A stretch of DNA of 64,000 bases from the NCBI RefSeq assembly GCF_014648695.1, contig NZ_BMRP01000003.1, positions 104,888 to 168,887 of the forward strand, read 5' to 3'. Origin of the DNA: Streptomyces albospinus. Lineage in GTDB: Bacteria; Actinomycetota; Actinomycetes; Streptomycetales; Streptomycetaceae. Below the pieces are notes generated by a model. The model was given only the letters and a program-made list of their open reading frames with translations. It made no database searches and was not told where the DNA came from. Shown in pieces: positions 45,045-55,236 of this stretch (position 1 is its first letter; each line of letters opens with the position of its first letter). The translations under genes were made by a program, and so were the position numbers.

Positions 45045-45917
45045 ATGCCGCTCGCCTTCCTCCAGCGCCTGCGCGACCGTACGCCGCACAGCCCGCAGTC
45101 ACTGCTCCCCCAAGGGGCGGGCGCGCTGGACCTGTCCGTGCACGATCCCATCGGACTGCCGATGGCCGGAGTCGAGATATCGGTCCGGGACACCGGCAGT
45201 CAGGAAGTGACGCACGGCCGGACGGACCCGAACGGCAGGCTGACCGTGACGCTGCCGCCCGCCACGTACCGCCTCGTGGTGACGTCCGACGGCTTCCGGC
45301 CGGTGCGCATCGAGGCAGCGGTGGTGGCGGGCGAGCGGACGGTGCCACGGCCGATCACCCTCCGACTGGCGCCGGCGCTGCCCCTGCCCACGCCGGGCCA
45401 GTGGCGGATCGACCCCGACCACAGCGCCATCCGCTTCACCGCCCGGCACATCGGACTGGCGGAGATCCACGGCCGGTTCAACCACTTCGAGGGCGGGCTG
45501 TGGATCGGTGAGCGGATGCGGGACTCCCGGGTGGAGGTGACCATCGACGCGGCGAGCATCGACAGCGGCGTACGGATGCGTGATGACCATCTGCGGTCGG
45601 CGGAGTTTCTGGACGTGGCGCGGTTCCCCTATGTGCAGTTCGCCGGGGAACGGTTCGTCCACAAGGGTGGCAGCCGCTGGGCCGTACAGGGCGTACTGCA
45701 TCTGCACGGCGTCAGCCGCAATGTCCAGCTGGATACCCGCTACTTGGGCATCGGCACGGGCATCGCGGGCGAGACCCGTACGGCGTGCACGGCCGTCACC
45801 GAACTGCACCGCGAGGACTTCACCCTGGACTGGCGCACGATGCTGGCCAGGGGCATCGCGGCGATCGGCGCTACGATCCGGATCGAGCTGGACATCCAGG
45901 CCGTGCAGCAGGATTGA
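45045..45917 (+). CDS. YceI-family protein with an N-terminal CarboxypepD-reg-like domain
   Basis: A 290-residue protein. Residues about 20-105 look like a carboxypeptidase regulatory (beta-sandwich) domain (LDLSVHDPIGLPMAGVEISV ... YRLVVTSDGFRPV). Residues about 115-290 are a YceI lipocalin-like barrel (WRIDPDHSAIRFTARHIGL, EFLDVARFPYVQF, GVLHLHGVSRNVQL), a fold that binds isoprenoid-like molecules. No signal peptide is evident. ATG 45045 (MPLAFLQRLRD) is preferred because family-like sequence follows soon after; frames open to 44949 lack a good Shine-Dalgarno. The precise ligand is unknown. Confidence 0.85.
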   Translation: MPLAFLQRLRDRTPHSPQSLLPQGAGALDLSVHDPIGLPMAGVEISVRDTGSQEVTHGRTDPNGRLTVTLPPATYRLVVTSDGFRPVRIEAAVVAGERTVPRPITLRLAPALPLPTPGQWRIDPDHSAIRFTARHIGLAEIHGRFNHFEGGLWIGERMRDSRVEVTIDAASIDSGVRMRDDHLRSAEFLDVARFPYVQFAGERFVHKGGSRWAVQGVLHLHGVSRNVQLDTRYLGIGTGIAGETRTACTAVTELHREDFTLDWRTMLARGIAAIGATIRIELDIQAVQQD

Positions 45918-45938
45918 TCCCACGGCGACGATGCGCCG

Positions 45939-45969
45939 GAGCTACTGAGCTACTGAGCTACTGAGCTAC
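45939..45969 (+). repeat. Tandem octamer repeat
   Basis: The octamer GAGCTACT is repeated 3.9 times without error in the gap between the yceI-like and homocysteine methyltransferase genes. AGCT makes each unit partly self-complementary. The unit is not a multiple of three and lies outside genes, so it could vary in length. Confidence 0.85.
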
Positions 45970-46056
45970 GAGTAGCGAAGCCGCCGGGTCGCGAAGCCGC
46001 AACGCAGCGACATCGTCCAGCCGTTGGTGTCATGAAGCAGTGAGAGGTTGTGGATC

Positions 46057-47004
46057 ATGAACGGGCCGTCGTCGCAGTCGCCCTCCCCCGTGGCGGCACC
46101 GTCGTTCGCCGAGGCGCTCGCCGCGGGGCCCGTCGTCCTCGATGGCGGGCTGTCGAACCAACTGGAGTCCGCAGGTCACGACCTGAGCGACTCACTGTGG
46201 TCGGCCCGGCTGCTCGCCGAGGAGCCGGAGGCGGTCGTACTGGCGCATCTCGCGTACTACGAGGCGGGCGCGCAGGTGGCGATCACCTCCAGCTATCAGG
46301 CGACGTTCGAGGGGTTCGCGCGGCGCGGCATCGGCACGGAGGACGCCGCGGCGCTGATGGGCCGGAGCGTGGGGCTGGCGCGCGAGGCAGCAGCGCGGGC
46401 GCAGGCCGGCGGCGTCGCCGGGCCGCTGTACGTCGCCGCGTCGGCCGGTCCGTACGGGGCGATGCTCGCGGACGGCTCCGAGTACCGCGGTCGCTACGGC
46501 CTGACGGTGGACGAGCTGGAACGCTTCCACCGACCGCGCCTGGAGGTGCTGGCCGCCGCCCGCCCGGACGTCCTGGCGCTGGAGACGGTGCCGGACGCGG
46601 ACGAGGCGGTTGCGCTGCTGCGGGCCGTGCGCGGCCTGGGGGTCCCGGCGTATCTGTCGTACAGCGTGGCCGGGGACCGTACGCGGGCCGGGCAGCCTCT
46701 GGAGGAGGCGTTCGCGCCGGCGGCGGATGCGGACGAGGTGATCGCGGTCGGGGTGAACTGCTGCGCGCCGGAGGACGTGGACCGGGCGGTGGAGATCGCG
46801 GCGCGGGTCACCGGCAAGCCGGCGGTGGTCTACCCCAACAGCGGGGAGATCTGGGACGCGGAGGCGCGGGCGTGGCGCGGCAGCCCGGCGTTCAGCGGGG
46901 ACCGCGTCGCCGCCTGGGTGGCCGCAGGCGCCCGGCTGATCGGCGGCTGCTGCCGAGTGGGCCCGGAGGCGATCGCGGAACTGGCGGCGGCGCTGGAACG
47001 GTGA
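46057..47004 (+). CDS. mmuM: Homocysteine S-methyltransferase
   Basis: A 315-residue zinc methyltransferase that transfers a methyl group from S-methylmethionine (or SAM) to homocysteine, giving methionine. Zn ligands are the Cys in GVNCCAPEDV near residue 230 and the double Cys in GGCCRVGPEA near residue 298, and the N-terminal block VVLDGGLSNQLES is typical. ATG 46057 is chosen; TTG 46048 is in frame with little support. It is followed by a 126-bp gap with a convergent gene. Confidence 0.9.
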   Translation: MNGPSSQSPSPVAAPSFAEALAAGPVVLDGGLSNQLESAGHDLSDSLWSARLLAEEPEAVVLAHLAYYEAGAQVAITSSYQATFEGFARRGIGTEDAAALMGRSVGLAREAAARAQAGGVAGPLYVAASAGPYGAMLADGSEYRGRYGLTVDELERFHRPRLEVLAAARPDVLALETVPDADEAVALLRAVRGLGVPAYLSYSVAGDRTRAGQPLEEAFAPAADADEVIAVGVNCCAPEDVDRAVEIAARVTGKPAVVYPNSGEIWDAEARAWRGSPAFSGDRVAAWVAAGARLIGGCCRVGPEAIAELAAALER

Positions 47005-47061
47005 GGCGGCGGGGCACGGCTCGGCCACGTCTTCGGCCGTTCGCCACGCCCGCCTCCCCCG

Positions 47062-47098
47062 CCCGTTTTCCCTCCCCGTTTTCCCTCCCCGTTTTCTC
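47062..47098 (+). repeat. Pyrimidine-rich 13-bp tandem repeat
   Basis: CCCGTTTTCCCTC occurs twice exactly (47062-47074, 47075-47087) and a third, partial copy follows to 47098. It lies between convergent genes. The T-runs may act with the short CGGCC...GGCCG hairpin just upstream (about 47021-47036) to slow polymerase. Confidence 0.7.
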
Positions 47099-47130
47099 CT
47101 GCTGCCCTGCCTCCGCCGCCCACCGCCCCC

Positions 47131-48087
47131 TCAGACCAGCGGCTTGGTGAGCTTCTTGGTACCGCTCTTGTTGGCCGTCAGGCTGCAGATCACCGACTTG
47201 ATGCCCATGTGGTAGCCCTTGAGGCTGGGGAACTGGACGTAGGTGCCCTCGGCGGTTCCGGCCGGCTGCTTGGACGCCTTGCTCTCCAGTTCGGAGGCGC
47301 AGAGCGACGATGCCTTGTCCTTGATCTCGTTCTCGGACGACAGGCCGAACGGCAGGGTGTAGACGAAGACGACCTCGGCGTCATGGGCGCCGTTGCAGGC
47401 TGCCGCGTTGCTGTTGCCGCCGCCGTCGCCCGGCGGGATGTCGTAGCAGTCGCCCCGCTTCATCTCGTAGAAGGGAACCGTGCGGCCGGTGGGCGAGACC
47501 GCACCGGCCGGCGGGCCGGTGGGTGCCGTGGACGGCGAGGGGCTGACGGACGGACTCGCGGAGGCGGAGTCGGACGGGCTCGCGCCGGGCCCGGAACTGG
47601 AGCCGGAGGCGGAGGGCTTGGCCTGGTTCGTGCTGTCGCTGCCGCTGTTGACCCAGACGAGGGTGCCGATGACGGCTGCCAGCACGACCACACCGGCGCC
47701 GACGATCAGCGCGATCGCCTTGCCGTTGCCGCCGCCCCGCTGCGGCGGACCGGGCGGCTGCTGCTGCCAGCCACCAGGATCCCCCGGCCCACCCGGACCG
47801 CCGGGACCACCCGAGCCAGGAGGCCCGAAGCCGCCGCCCCCGGAGGCGCCGTACGGGCCGGAGGCCGCCGGACCGCCTCCGGCCGACGGGCCCGCAGGTC
47901 CCGGCGGCCCGGCCGGTCCGGACGGCCCGTAGCCACCCGCCCCGTAACCGCCCGGTCCGTACGGGCCCTGCGCCGCGCCCGGTGCGCCCGGCCCGTAACC
48001 GCCGCCCGGCGGGCCGAAACCACCGGGGTTGCTGGGGGCCGGCTGATGCGGCGGCTGGTTCGACGGCGGAGGCGGCGGATAGCTCAT
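47131..48087 (-). CDS. Membrane protein with Pro/Gly-rich cytoplasmic arm and septum-formation-like extracellular domain
   Basis: A 318-residue protein. Residues 1-115 are a Pro/Gly/Tyr-rich low-complexity arm (YGPGGYGAGGYGPSGPAG repeats), residues about 122-144 a membrane helix (AIALIVGAGVVVLAAVIGTLVW), then a Ser/Pro/Ala linker and an extracellular domain with two Cys pairs (RGDCYDIPPGD ... NAAACNGAHDAEVVFVYTL ... LCASEL ... SVICSL). CxxD/C..AHDAEV resembles the septum formation (Septum_form) domain of actinobacteria. The start MSYPPPPPSN fits such proteins. The exact role is not known. Confidence 0.75.
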   Translation of the reverse strand: MSYPPPPPSNQPPHQPAPSNPGGFGPPGGGYGPGAPGAAQGPYGPGGYGAGGYGPSGPAGPPGPAGPSAGGGPAASGPYGASGGGGFGPPGSGGPGGPGGPGDPGGWQQQPPGPPQRGGGNGKAIALIVGAGVVVLAAVIGTLVWVNSGSDSTNQAKPSASGSSSGPGASPSDSASASPSVSPSPSTAPTGPPAGAVSPTGRTVPFYEMKRGDCYDIPPGDGGGNSNAAACNGAHDAEVVFVYTLPFGLSSENEIKDKASSLCASELESKASKQPAGTAEGTYVQFPSLKGYHMGIKSVICSLTANKSGTKKLTKPLV

Positions 48088-48267
48088 GGCGGAAGTGATC
48101 GCTTCTTTACGGTGTTTTGAAGGACGTGGTGACCAACCCGGAACATTCCAGGTCTGAAATGTCCGTCCGCTGGGCACCGTTGGCGACGAGCGGCCGAGAA
48201 CCGACCCTGGTCCTCGATCGCCCGGAGAGACCCTAACGTGTACGCCCGACGGCACCGGAGGTGCTCC

Positions 48268-49233
48268 ATGTTCACCGACCTGCCCCTGGACGAGCTGCGC
48301 CGCTACCACCCGCCGCTGCCCGAGCCCGCCGGGTTCGACGCGTTCTGGAAGCGGACGCTCGACGAGGCCCGCGGCCATGAACTCGACGCGCGGTTCACCG
48401 AGGTCGACGCCGGGCTGACGCTGCTGCACACCGCCGACGTGGAGTTCTCCGGCTTCGGCGGGCACCGGATCCGCGGCTGGTTCCTGCGCCCGAGGACGGC
48501 CGCCGGCCCGCTCCCCTGCGTCGTGCAGTACCTCGGTTACGACGGCGGCCGGCTGCTGCCGCACGACTGGCTGCTGTGGCCGTCCGCCGGCTACGCCACG
48601 CTCGTCATGGACACCCGGGGGCAGAGCGGCCCCAACAGGCCCGGCGACACCCCCGATCCGGTCGGCGCCCCGCATCCCGGCGTACCGGGCAAGATGACAC
48701 AGGGCCTGCTCGATCCCGACGACTACTACTACCGGCGGCTGTTCACCGACGCGGTCCGGGCCGTTGAGGTGGCCCGCGGGCACGCCGCGGTGGACGCGGA
48801 GCGGATCGTGGTCGCGGGCGGCAGCCAGGGCGGCGCCCTCGCGCTCGCGATGACCGGGCTGGTCCCGGGTCTCGCCGGTGCGCTGATCGACGTGCCGTTC
48901 CTGACGCACATCCGGCGGGCCCTGGAGATCACGGACGAGGGACCGTACGGCGAACTGGTCCGCTACTTCGCGGGCGAACGCACCCGTATCGACACCGCGC
49001 TGCACACCCTCGACCACTTCGACGGCCTGAACTTCGCGGCTCGCGCGAGCGCCCCGGCGCTCTTCGGTACGGCGCTGCGCGACGCCGTCGTGCCGCCGTC
49101 CACGGGCTTCGCCGCGTATCACCGCTACGCGGGCGAGAAGCAGCTCCAGGTATGGCGCTTCAACGCCCATGAGAGCGGCGGCGGGCAGCAGCGGGCGGCG
49201 GAACTCCGGTTCGTCCACGAACTGTTCGGCTGA
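48268..49233 (+). CDS. Acetyl-xylan esterase family (AXE1, CE7-like)
   Basis: A 321-residue alpha/beta hydrolase of the CE7 family, which deacetylates xylan fragments, acetylated xylo-oligosaccharides or cephalosporin C. Motifs: the oxyanion region VVQYLGYDGGR, VMDTRGQSG, the nucleophile elbow GGSQGGALAL (Ser near residue 190), Asp in GTALRDAVVPP near residue 272 and His in NAHESGGG near residue 301. There is no signal peptide, as usual for cytosolic CE7 enzymes. ATG 48268 follows CCGGAGG. It converges on xylA, so xylose catabolism is a plausible context. Confidence 0.9.
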   Translation: MFTDLPLDELRRYHPPLPEPAGFDAFWKRTLDEARGHELDARFTEVDAGLTLLHTADVEFSGFGGHRIRGWFLRPRTAAGPLPCVVQYLGYDGGRLLPHDWLLWPSAGYATLVMDTRGQSGPNRPGDTPDPVGAPHPGVPGKMTQGLLDPDDYYYRRLFTDAVRAVEVARGHAAVDAERIVVAGGSQGGALALAMTGLVPGLAGALIDVPFLTHIRRALEITDEGPYGELVRYFAGERTRIDTALHTLDHFDGLNFAARASAPALFGTALRDAVVPPSTGFAAYHRYAGEKQLQVWRFNAHESGGGQQRAAELRFVHELFG

Positions 49234-49317
49234 GGGGGCCACCCCAGCCCCCTCGGCCGGCCCCGCCCAGGGACGCGCCTGATCCGATCAGCGCCGTCAG
49301 GGGCGCTCCGCCGCCCG

Positions 49318-50484
49318 TCAGCCGGCCGCCCCCATCAAGTGGTCCACCGCCAGCTGGTCCAGCCGCTCGAACGCCATTCCCCGGGCGCCCGCCTCCTCCG
49401 CGTCGAACGTCTCGTACGCGCCGCGGTCGGCCAGCAGTCCGGCCAGGCCGTCCTCGGCGGTCGGCAGTGCCAGCTCGTCGACCCGCGCCGCCCGCAGCGC
49501 CTCCTGGACCGCCGGGTCGGCACGGAAGGCCGCCGCACGTTCCCTGAGCAGCAGATAGGTGCGCATACAGCCCGCCGCCGAGGCCCAGACGCCGTCCGGG
49601 TCCTCGGTGCGCGGCGGCTTGAAGTCGAAGTGCCGGGGACCGTCGTATCCGGCGGTCTCCAGCAGGTCGACCAGCCAGAACGCGGACCGCAGATCACCGG
49701 CGCCGAAGCGGAGGTCCTGGTCGTACTTGACGCCGCTCTGACCGTTGAGGTCGATATGGAGGAGCTTGCCCGCCCAGAGAGCTTGGGCGACGCCGTGCGG
49801 AACGTTCAGACCGGCCATCTGCTCGTGGCCGACCTCCGGGTTGACGCCGTAGAGGTCGGGGCGCGCCAGCCGTTCGATGAAGGCCAGGGCGTGGCCGACC
49901 GTGGGCAGCAGGATGTCGCCGCGCGGCTCGTTGGGCTTGGGTTCGATGGCGAACCTCAGGTCGTAGCCCTGCTCGGTGACGTACTGCCCGAGGAGGTCGA
50001 ACGCCTCCTTCAGCCGGTCCAGCGCGGTGCGGACGTCCTTGGCCGCCCCGGATTCCGCGCCCTCCCTGCCGCCCCAGGCGACGTAGGTGCGGGCGCCCAG
50101 TTCGGCGGCGAGGTCGATGTTGCGGAGCGTCTTGCGCAGGGCGTGGCGGCGGATGTCGCGGTCGTTGGCGGTGAAGGCGCCGTCCTTGAAGACGGGGTGG
50201 GTGAAGAGGTTGGTGGTGGCCATCGGGACGGCCAGGCCGGTGGTGTCCAGCGCCTGCCGGAAGCGCTTGACGGCGGTCTCGCGGGCACGGTCGTCGGAGC
50301 CGGGCGGGATCAGATCGTCGTCGTGGAAGGTGACGCCGTACGCGCCCAGTTCCGCCAGCCGGTGCACCGATTCGACGGGGTCCAGGGCGGGGCGGGTGGC
50401 GTCCCCGAAGGGGTCCCGGCCCTGCCAGCCGACGGTCCACAGGCCGAAGCTGAACTTGTCGGCGGGCACGGGGTGATGGCTCAT
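49318..50484 (-). CDS. xylA: Xylose isomerase
   Basis: A 388-residue TIM-barrel enzyme that converts D-xylose to D-xylulose (and glucose to fructose). Catalytic and metal sites are all present: the His in [12 protein letters not shown] near residue 54, the Glu/Lys pair in [13 protein letters not shown] near residue 181, [14 protein letters not shown] near residue 217 and [19 protein letters not shown] near residue 245. The length matches Streptomyces xylose isomerases. ATG 50484 has GAGGGAG upstream; the frame is open further upstream but non-family. Divergent from xylB over a 228-bp gap. Confidence 0.97.
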   Translation of the reverse strand: MSHHPVPADKFSFGLWTVGWQGRDPFGDATRPALDPVESVHRLAELGAYGVTFHDDDLIPPGSDDRARETAVKRFRQALDTTGLAVPMATTNLFTHPVFKDGAFTANDRDIRRHALRKTLRNIDLAAELGARTYVAWGGREGAESGAAKDVRTALDRLKEAFDLLGQYVTEQGYDLRFAIEPKPNEPRGDILLPTVGHALAFIERLARPDLYGVNPEVGHEQMAGLNVPHGVAQALWAGKLLHIDLNGQSGVKYDQDLRFGAGDLRSAFWLVDLLETAGYDGPRHFDFKPPRTEDPDGVWASAAGCMRTYLLLRERAAAFRADPAVQEALRAARVDELALPTAEDGLAGLLADRGAYETFDAEEAGARGMAFERLDQLAVDHLMGAAG

Positions 50485-50568
50485 GGCGGCTCCCTCGTCC
50501 GGGTAGTCCGGGTCCTGCGGTGCGGGCCGGCACGCCCGGTCGTGGCGTGCGGCGCCGCGCCCCACCCA

Positions 50569-50608
50569 TTTCGTCAACGAGCTTTACAAATTCCGTCGCG
50601 GACAAATT
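50569..50608. promoter_or_regulatory. Candidate XylR operator in the xylA-xylB gap
   Basis: In an AT-rich island ACAAATT occurs twice (50586-50592, 50602-50608), 16 bp apart. On the xylA strand this reads AATTTGT twice, followed by a TTGACG (-35-like). TCGT/ACGA short arms (50571-50580) adjoin. This is the obvious shared control site for both divergent transcripts, probably bound by the ROK repressor at 52266-53528. The rest of 50485-50712 holds no gene. Confidence 0.45.
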
Positions 50609-50712
50609 AATATGCGGCAGCGCACCGGGGAACCCCCTGGGAGGAACCCGGATCACCGGGCAACCCGGGGAGCTCGTGCCCCGGACCACCAGCCGCCAAG
50701 GGAGAGTGCACG

Positions 50713-52170
50713 ATGGGCGCACAGTCGGCCGGACCGCTCGTCGTCGGCGTGGACAGCTCGACGCAGTCCACCAAGACGCTGGTCGTGGACGCGGAGACCG
50801 GCGCGGTGCTGGCCCGGGGCCAGGCCCCGCACACCGTCACCGGCGGCACGGGGAAGGACGGGGGCGAGCCCGGCGGCAAGGAGAGCGATCCCGAGCAGTG
50901 GTGGCGGGCGCTGGGCGAGGCGCTGGACCGGTGCGGGGCCGCGGCCCGGCAGGCGTCCGCGGTGTCCGTCGCCGGGCAGCAGCACGGGCTGGTCACCCTC
51001 GACGCGGCCGGCGCGCCGGTGCGCCCGGCGCTGCTGTGGAACGACGTACGGGCGGCGCCGCAGAGCGAGCGGCTGGTCCGGGAGCGGGGCGGCGCCGAGG
51101 TCTGGGCGCAGCGGACCGGCAGCGTGCCGAGGTCCGCGTTCACGGTCGCCAAGTGGGCCTGGCTGTGCGACAACGAACCGGAGTCCGCCGCGGCCACCGC
51201 CGCGGTCCGGCTGCCGCACGACTACCTGACGCAGCGGCTGACCGGCCAGGGCGTCACCGACCGCGGGGACGCGTCCGGGACGGGCTGGTGGGCGTCGGCG
51301 ACCGGGGCGTACGACACGGAGATCCTGGAACACGTCGGACTGGCCCCGGAGAAGCTGCCGCGGGTGGCGCTCCCCGGCGAGGCCGCCGGCACCGTGCGGT
51401 GCGCGGAACTCCCGCTTCCGCAGGGTGCGTTGGTGGCTCCCGGTACGGGCGACAACATGGCGGCGGCGCTGGGGCTGGGCCTGCGCTCCGGGCAGCCGGT
51501 GCTGAGCCTGGGCACCTCCGGCACGGTCTACGCGGTCTCCACCCACCGGCCGACCGATCCGACCGGGATCGTCGCGGGCTTCGCCGATGCCCGCGGCGAC
51601 TGGCTGCCGCTGGCCTGCACCCTGAACTGCACGCTCGCCGTGGACCGGGTGGCGGCGCTCCTCGGCCGCGACCGGGAGGCCGTCGAGGCGGGCGGCAGCG
51701 CCGTACTGCTGCCCTTCCTGGACGGCGAGCGGACCCCGAATCTGCCGCACGCCTCGGGGCTGCTGCACGGCCTGCGGCACGACACCACCGCCGGCCAGCT
51801 GCTCCAAGCGGCGTACGACGGTGCGGTGTTCGCCCTGCTCCAGGCCCTGGACCGGGTACTCGACGCGGACACCGCGGACGATGCGCCGCTGCTGCTGATC
51901 GGCGGCGGGGCCCGGGGCCGCGCCTGGCGGGAGACCGTACGGCGGCTCTCCGGGCGGCCGGTGGTGGTGCCCGAGGCACAGGAGCTGGTGGCGCTCGGCG
52001 CCGCGGCGCAGGCGGCCGGGCTGCTGCTGGGCGAGGATCCGGCGGCGGTGGCGCGCCGCTGGGGGACGGCCCGCGGCACGGCGTTCGAGCCGGTGGAGCG
52101 GGACACCGCCGCCTGCGACCGGCTGGCGGCCACGCTCGCCGACGGAGCGGCCCTGCTCGGCCACCGCTGA
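50713..52170 (+). CDS. xylB: Xylulokinase
   Basis: A 485-residue FGGY-family sugar kinase that phosphorylates D-xylulose with ATP. The N-terminal phosphate loop is GVDSSTQSTKTLVVD near residue 12, followed by the substrate block SVAGQQHGLVTLD, GDASGTGWW, the family motif LGTSGTVYAVS near residue 265, and ATP-binding LLIGGGARGRAWRE near residue 395. ATG 50713 follows AAGGGAG. With divergent xylA and downstream xylR it makes the complete intracellular xylose pathway; no xylose transporter is present in the window. Confidence 0.96.
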   Translation: MGAQSAGPLVVGVDSSTQSTKTLVVDAETGAVLARGQAPHTVTGGTGKDGGEPGGKESDPEQWWRALGEALDRCGAAARQASAVSVAGQQHGLVTLDAAGAPVRPALLWNDVRAAPQSERLVRERGGAEVWAQRTGSVPRSAFTVAKWAWLCDNEPESAAATAAVRLPHDYLTQRLTGQGVTDRGDASGTGWWASATGAYDTEILEHVGLAPEKLPRVALPGEAAGTVRCAELPLPQGALVAPGTGDNMAAALGLGLRSGQPVLSLGTSGTVYAVSTHRPTDPTGIVAGFADARGDWLPLACTLNCTLAVDRVAALLGRDREAVEAGGSAVLLPFLDGERTPNLPHASGLLHGLRHDTTAGQLLQAAYDGAVFALLQALDRVLDADTADDAPLLLIGGGARGRAWRETVRRLSGRPVVVPEAQELVALGAAAQAAGLLLGEDPAAVARRWGTARGTAFEPVERDTAACDRLAATLADGAALLGHR

Positions 52171-52265
52171 CCCTCCTCGGCGGAAATCCGGGCCCGGCCC
52201 GCTCCACTACGAATCACCCGACTCACCGTATCCGGCTACGCGTTACGCCCCATCAGGAGACCGCC

Positions 52266-53528
52266 ATGCCCGCCTCCACCGATGACACCCCGCAAGGCAT
52301 CCGCCGCCGCAATCTGGCCCGGGTGCTGCGCGCGGTGGCGGCCGACGGGCCGCTCTCCCGGCCGGGTGTCGCGGCGCGCATCGGGCTGACCCGGGCGGGT
52401 GTGGCACCGCTGGTCGACGAACTGCTGCGGGCCGGACTGCTGGTGGAGACCGGGCCGGCGGCGACCGGCGGGCGCGGGCGACCGGGGAGTGAACTGGCCG
52501 TCAGCGACCGGGGACCGGCCGGGATCGGGGCGGAGATAGGCGTCGACCACCTGGCGGTGTGCGCGGTCGATCTGCGCGGCCGGATCCGCGCCCGGGTGGC
52601 CGCGGACGCGGCGAACCGGCACAGCGAACCGGGGCCCGTGCTACGGCAGTTGTCCGCCCTGCTGGCGGACGTACGGACGGGGATCGCCGCCGAGGGGCTG
52701 CGGCCGGCCGGACTGGCGGTCGCCGTCCCCGGGCTGGTGGCCCGGGGCTCGACGACGGTGGTGCACGCCCCCAACCTCGGCTGGCGGGACACCGATCTGG
52801 CGCCCGCCCTGGCCCCGGAGTACGGCGGCGCCGGGTCCGTCCCGCTCACCGTGGAGAACGAGGCGAACCTCGGAGCGCTGGCCGAACTGCGGCTGAGCGG
52901 CGGAACCGGCCGGCCCGCACCGCCGGACTTCCTGCATGTCTCGGCCGAGATCGGCATCGGCGCCGCGGTGGTGGTGGACGGTCAACTGCTGCGGGGCGAC
53001 CGGGGGTTCGCCGGTGAGCTGGGGCACGTGCCGGTGTACCCGGAGGGCCGCCCGTGCGACTGCGGCGGGCGGGGCTGCCTGGAGCAGTACGCGGGCGAGC
53101 GGGCCGTGCTGCGCGCCGGCGGGCTCTCACCGGAGCGGGCGGCGGCCGGACGTCCGGGGCCGGGTGCCGCCGTCGCGCTGCTGGCGCGGCGCGCCGCCGA
53201 CGGGGACGCGGCGACCGTCCGCGCCCTGCACGAGGCGGGTACCGCGCTGGGGATCGCGCTCGCCGGGGCGGTGAATCTGCTCGATCCGCGGGCGGTGGTC
53301 CTCGGCGGTTCACTGGCCGGGCTGGCACCGTGGGTCCTGCCGTCCCTGGAGCGGGAGTTGACGTTCCGTACCGCCGTCGCGGCCCAACCGGCCGTTTCCG
53401 GCGACCCGTTGGTGAGAGTGTCCCAACTGGGGGCGGACGGGCCGCTGTTCGGTGCGGCGCATGCCGCGCTCCGGGCCGTTCTGGACGATCCGCCGGCCTT
53501 TTCCCCGACGCACCGTTCCCGGTGCTGA
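52266..53528 (+). CDS. xylR: ROK-family transcriptional repressor of xylose genes
   Basis: A 420-residue ROK repressor. A winged helix-turn-helix (PQGIRRRNLARVLRAVA; LSRPGVAARIGLTRAGVAPLVDEL) at residues about 10-75 precedes a sugar-kinase-like domain with VENEANLGALAEL near residue 198 and the ROK zinc motif CDCGGRGCLEQYAGE near residue 263. ATG 52266 follows AGGAGA. It lies 95 bp downstream of xylB on the same strand. It most likely represses xylA and xylB and releases with xylose, by analogy with Bacillus and Streptomyces XylR. Confidence 0.93.
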   Translation: MPASTDDTPQGIRRRNLARVLRAVAADGPLSRPGVAARIGLTRAGVAPLVDELLRAGLLVETGPAATGGRGRPGSELAVSDRGPAGIGAEIGVDHLAVCAVDLRGRIRARVAADAANRHSEPGPVLRQLSALLADVRTGIAAEGLRPAGLAVAVPGLVARGSTTVVHAPNLGWRDTDLAPALAPEYGGAGSVPLTVENEANLGALAELRLSGGTGRPAPPDFLHVSAEIGIGAAVVVDGQLLRGDRGFAGELGHVPVYPEGRPCDCGGRGCLEQYAGERAVLRAGGLSPERAAAGRPGPGAAVALLARRAADGDAATVRALHEAGTALGIALAGAVNLLDPRAVVLGGSLAGLAPWVLPSLERELTFRTAVAAQPAVSGDPLVRVSQLGADGPLFGAAHAALRAVLDDPPAFSPTHRSRC

Positions 53529-53542
53529 AAACCGCTAAACCT

Positions 53543-53565
53543 TTCCATGGAAGCCGAATTCCATG
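53543..53565. promoter_or_regulatory. Three-half-site operator candidate upstream of the encapsulin genes
   Basis: TTCCATGGAA (53543-53552) is a perfect 10-bp palindrome and a third half-site, TTCCATG (53559-53565), follows seven bases later, so CATGGAA and TTCCATG also form an inverted repeat with a six-base spacer. The element lies in the most AT-rich part of the gap, 125 bp before the first encapsulin gene and 15 bp after the xylR stop. A regulator of the shell genes may bind here. Confidence 0.45.
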
Positions 53566-53593
53566 CCACCCAATCGAGCGATTGTGCGGATAA

Positions 53594-55102
<1,509 letters not shown>

Positions 55103-55236
55103 GGGGTACCGCCTCGCCGTCCGGAGGACCGAGCACGCCCTGCCGGCCCGGACCGCTCCCGCACGTCTTCTTCCCTGCCTTTCTCCACCGCTCCTTCAGA
55201 GCGTCACGTTCCGAACAGAACAGGTGAATCCTCGCC

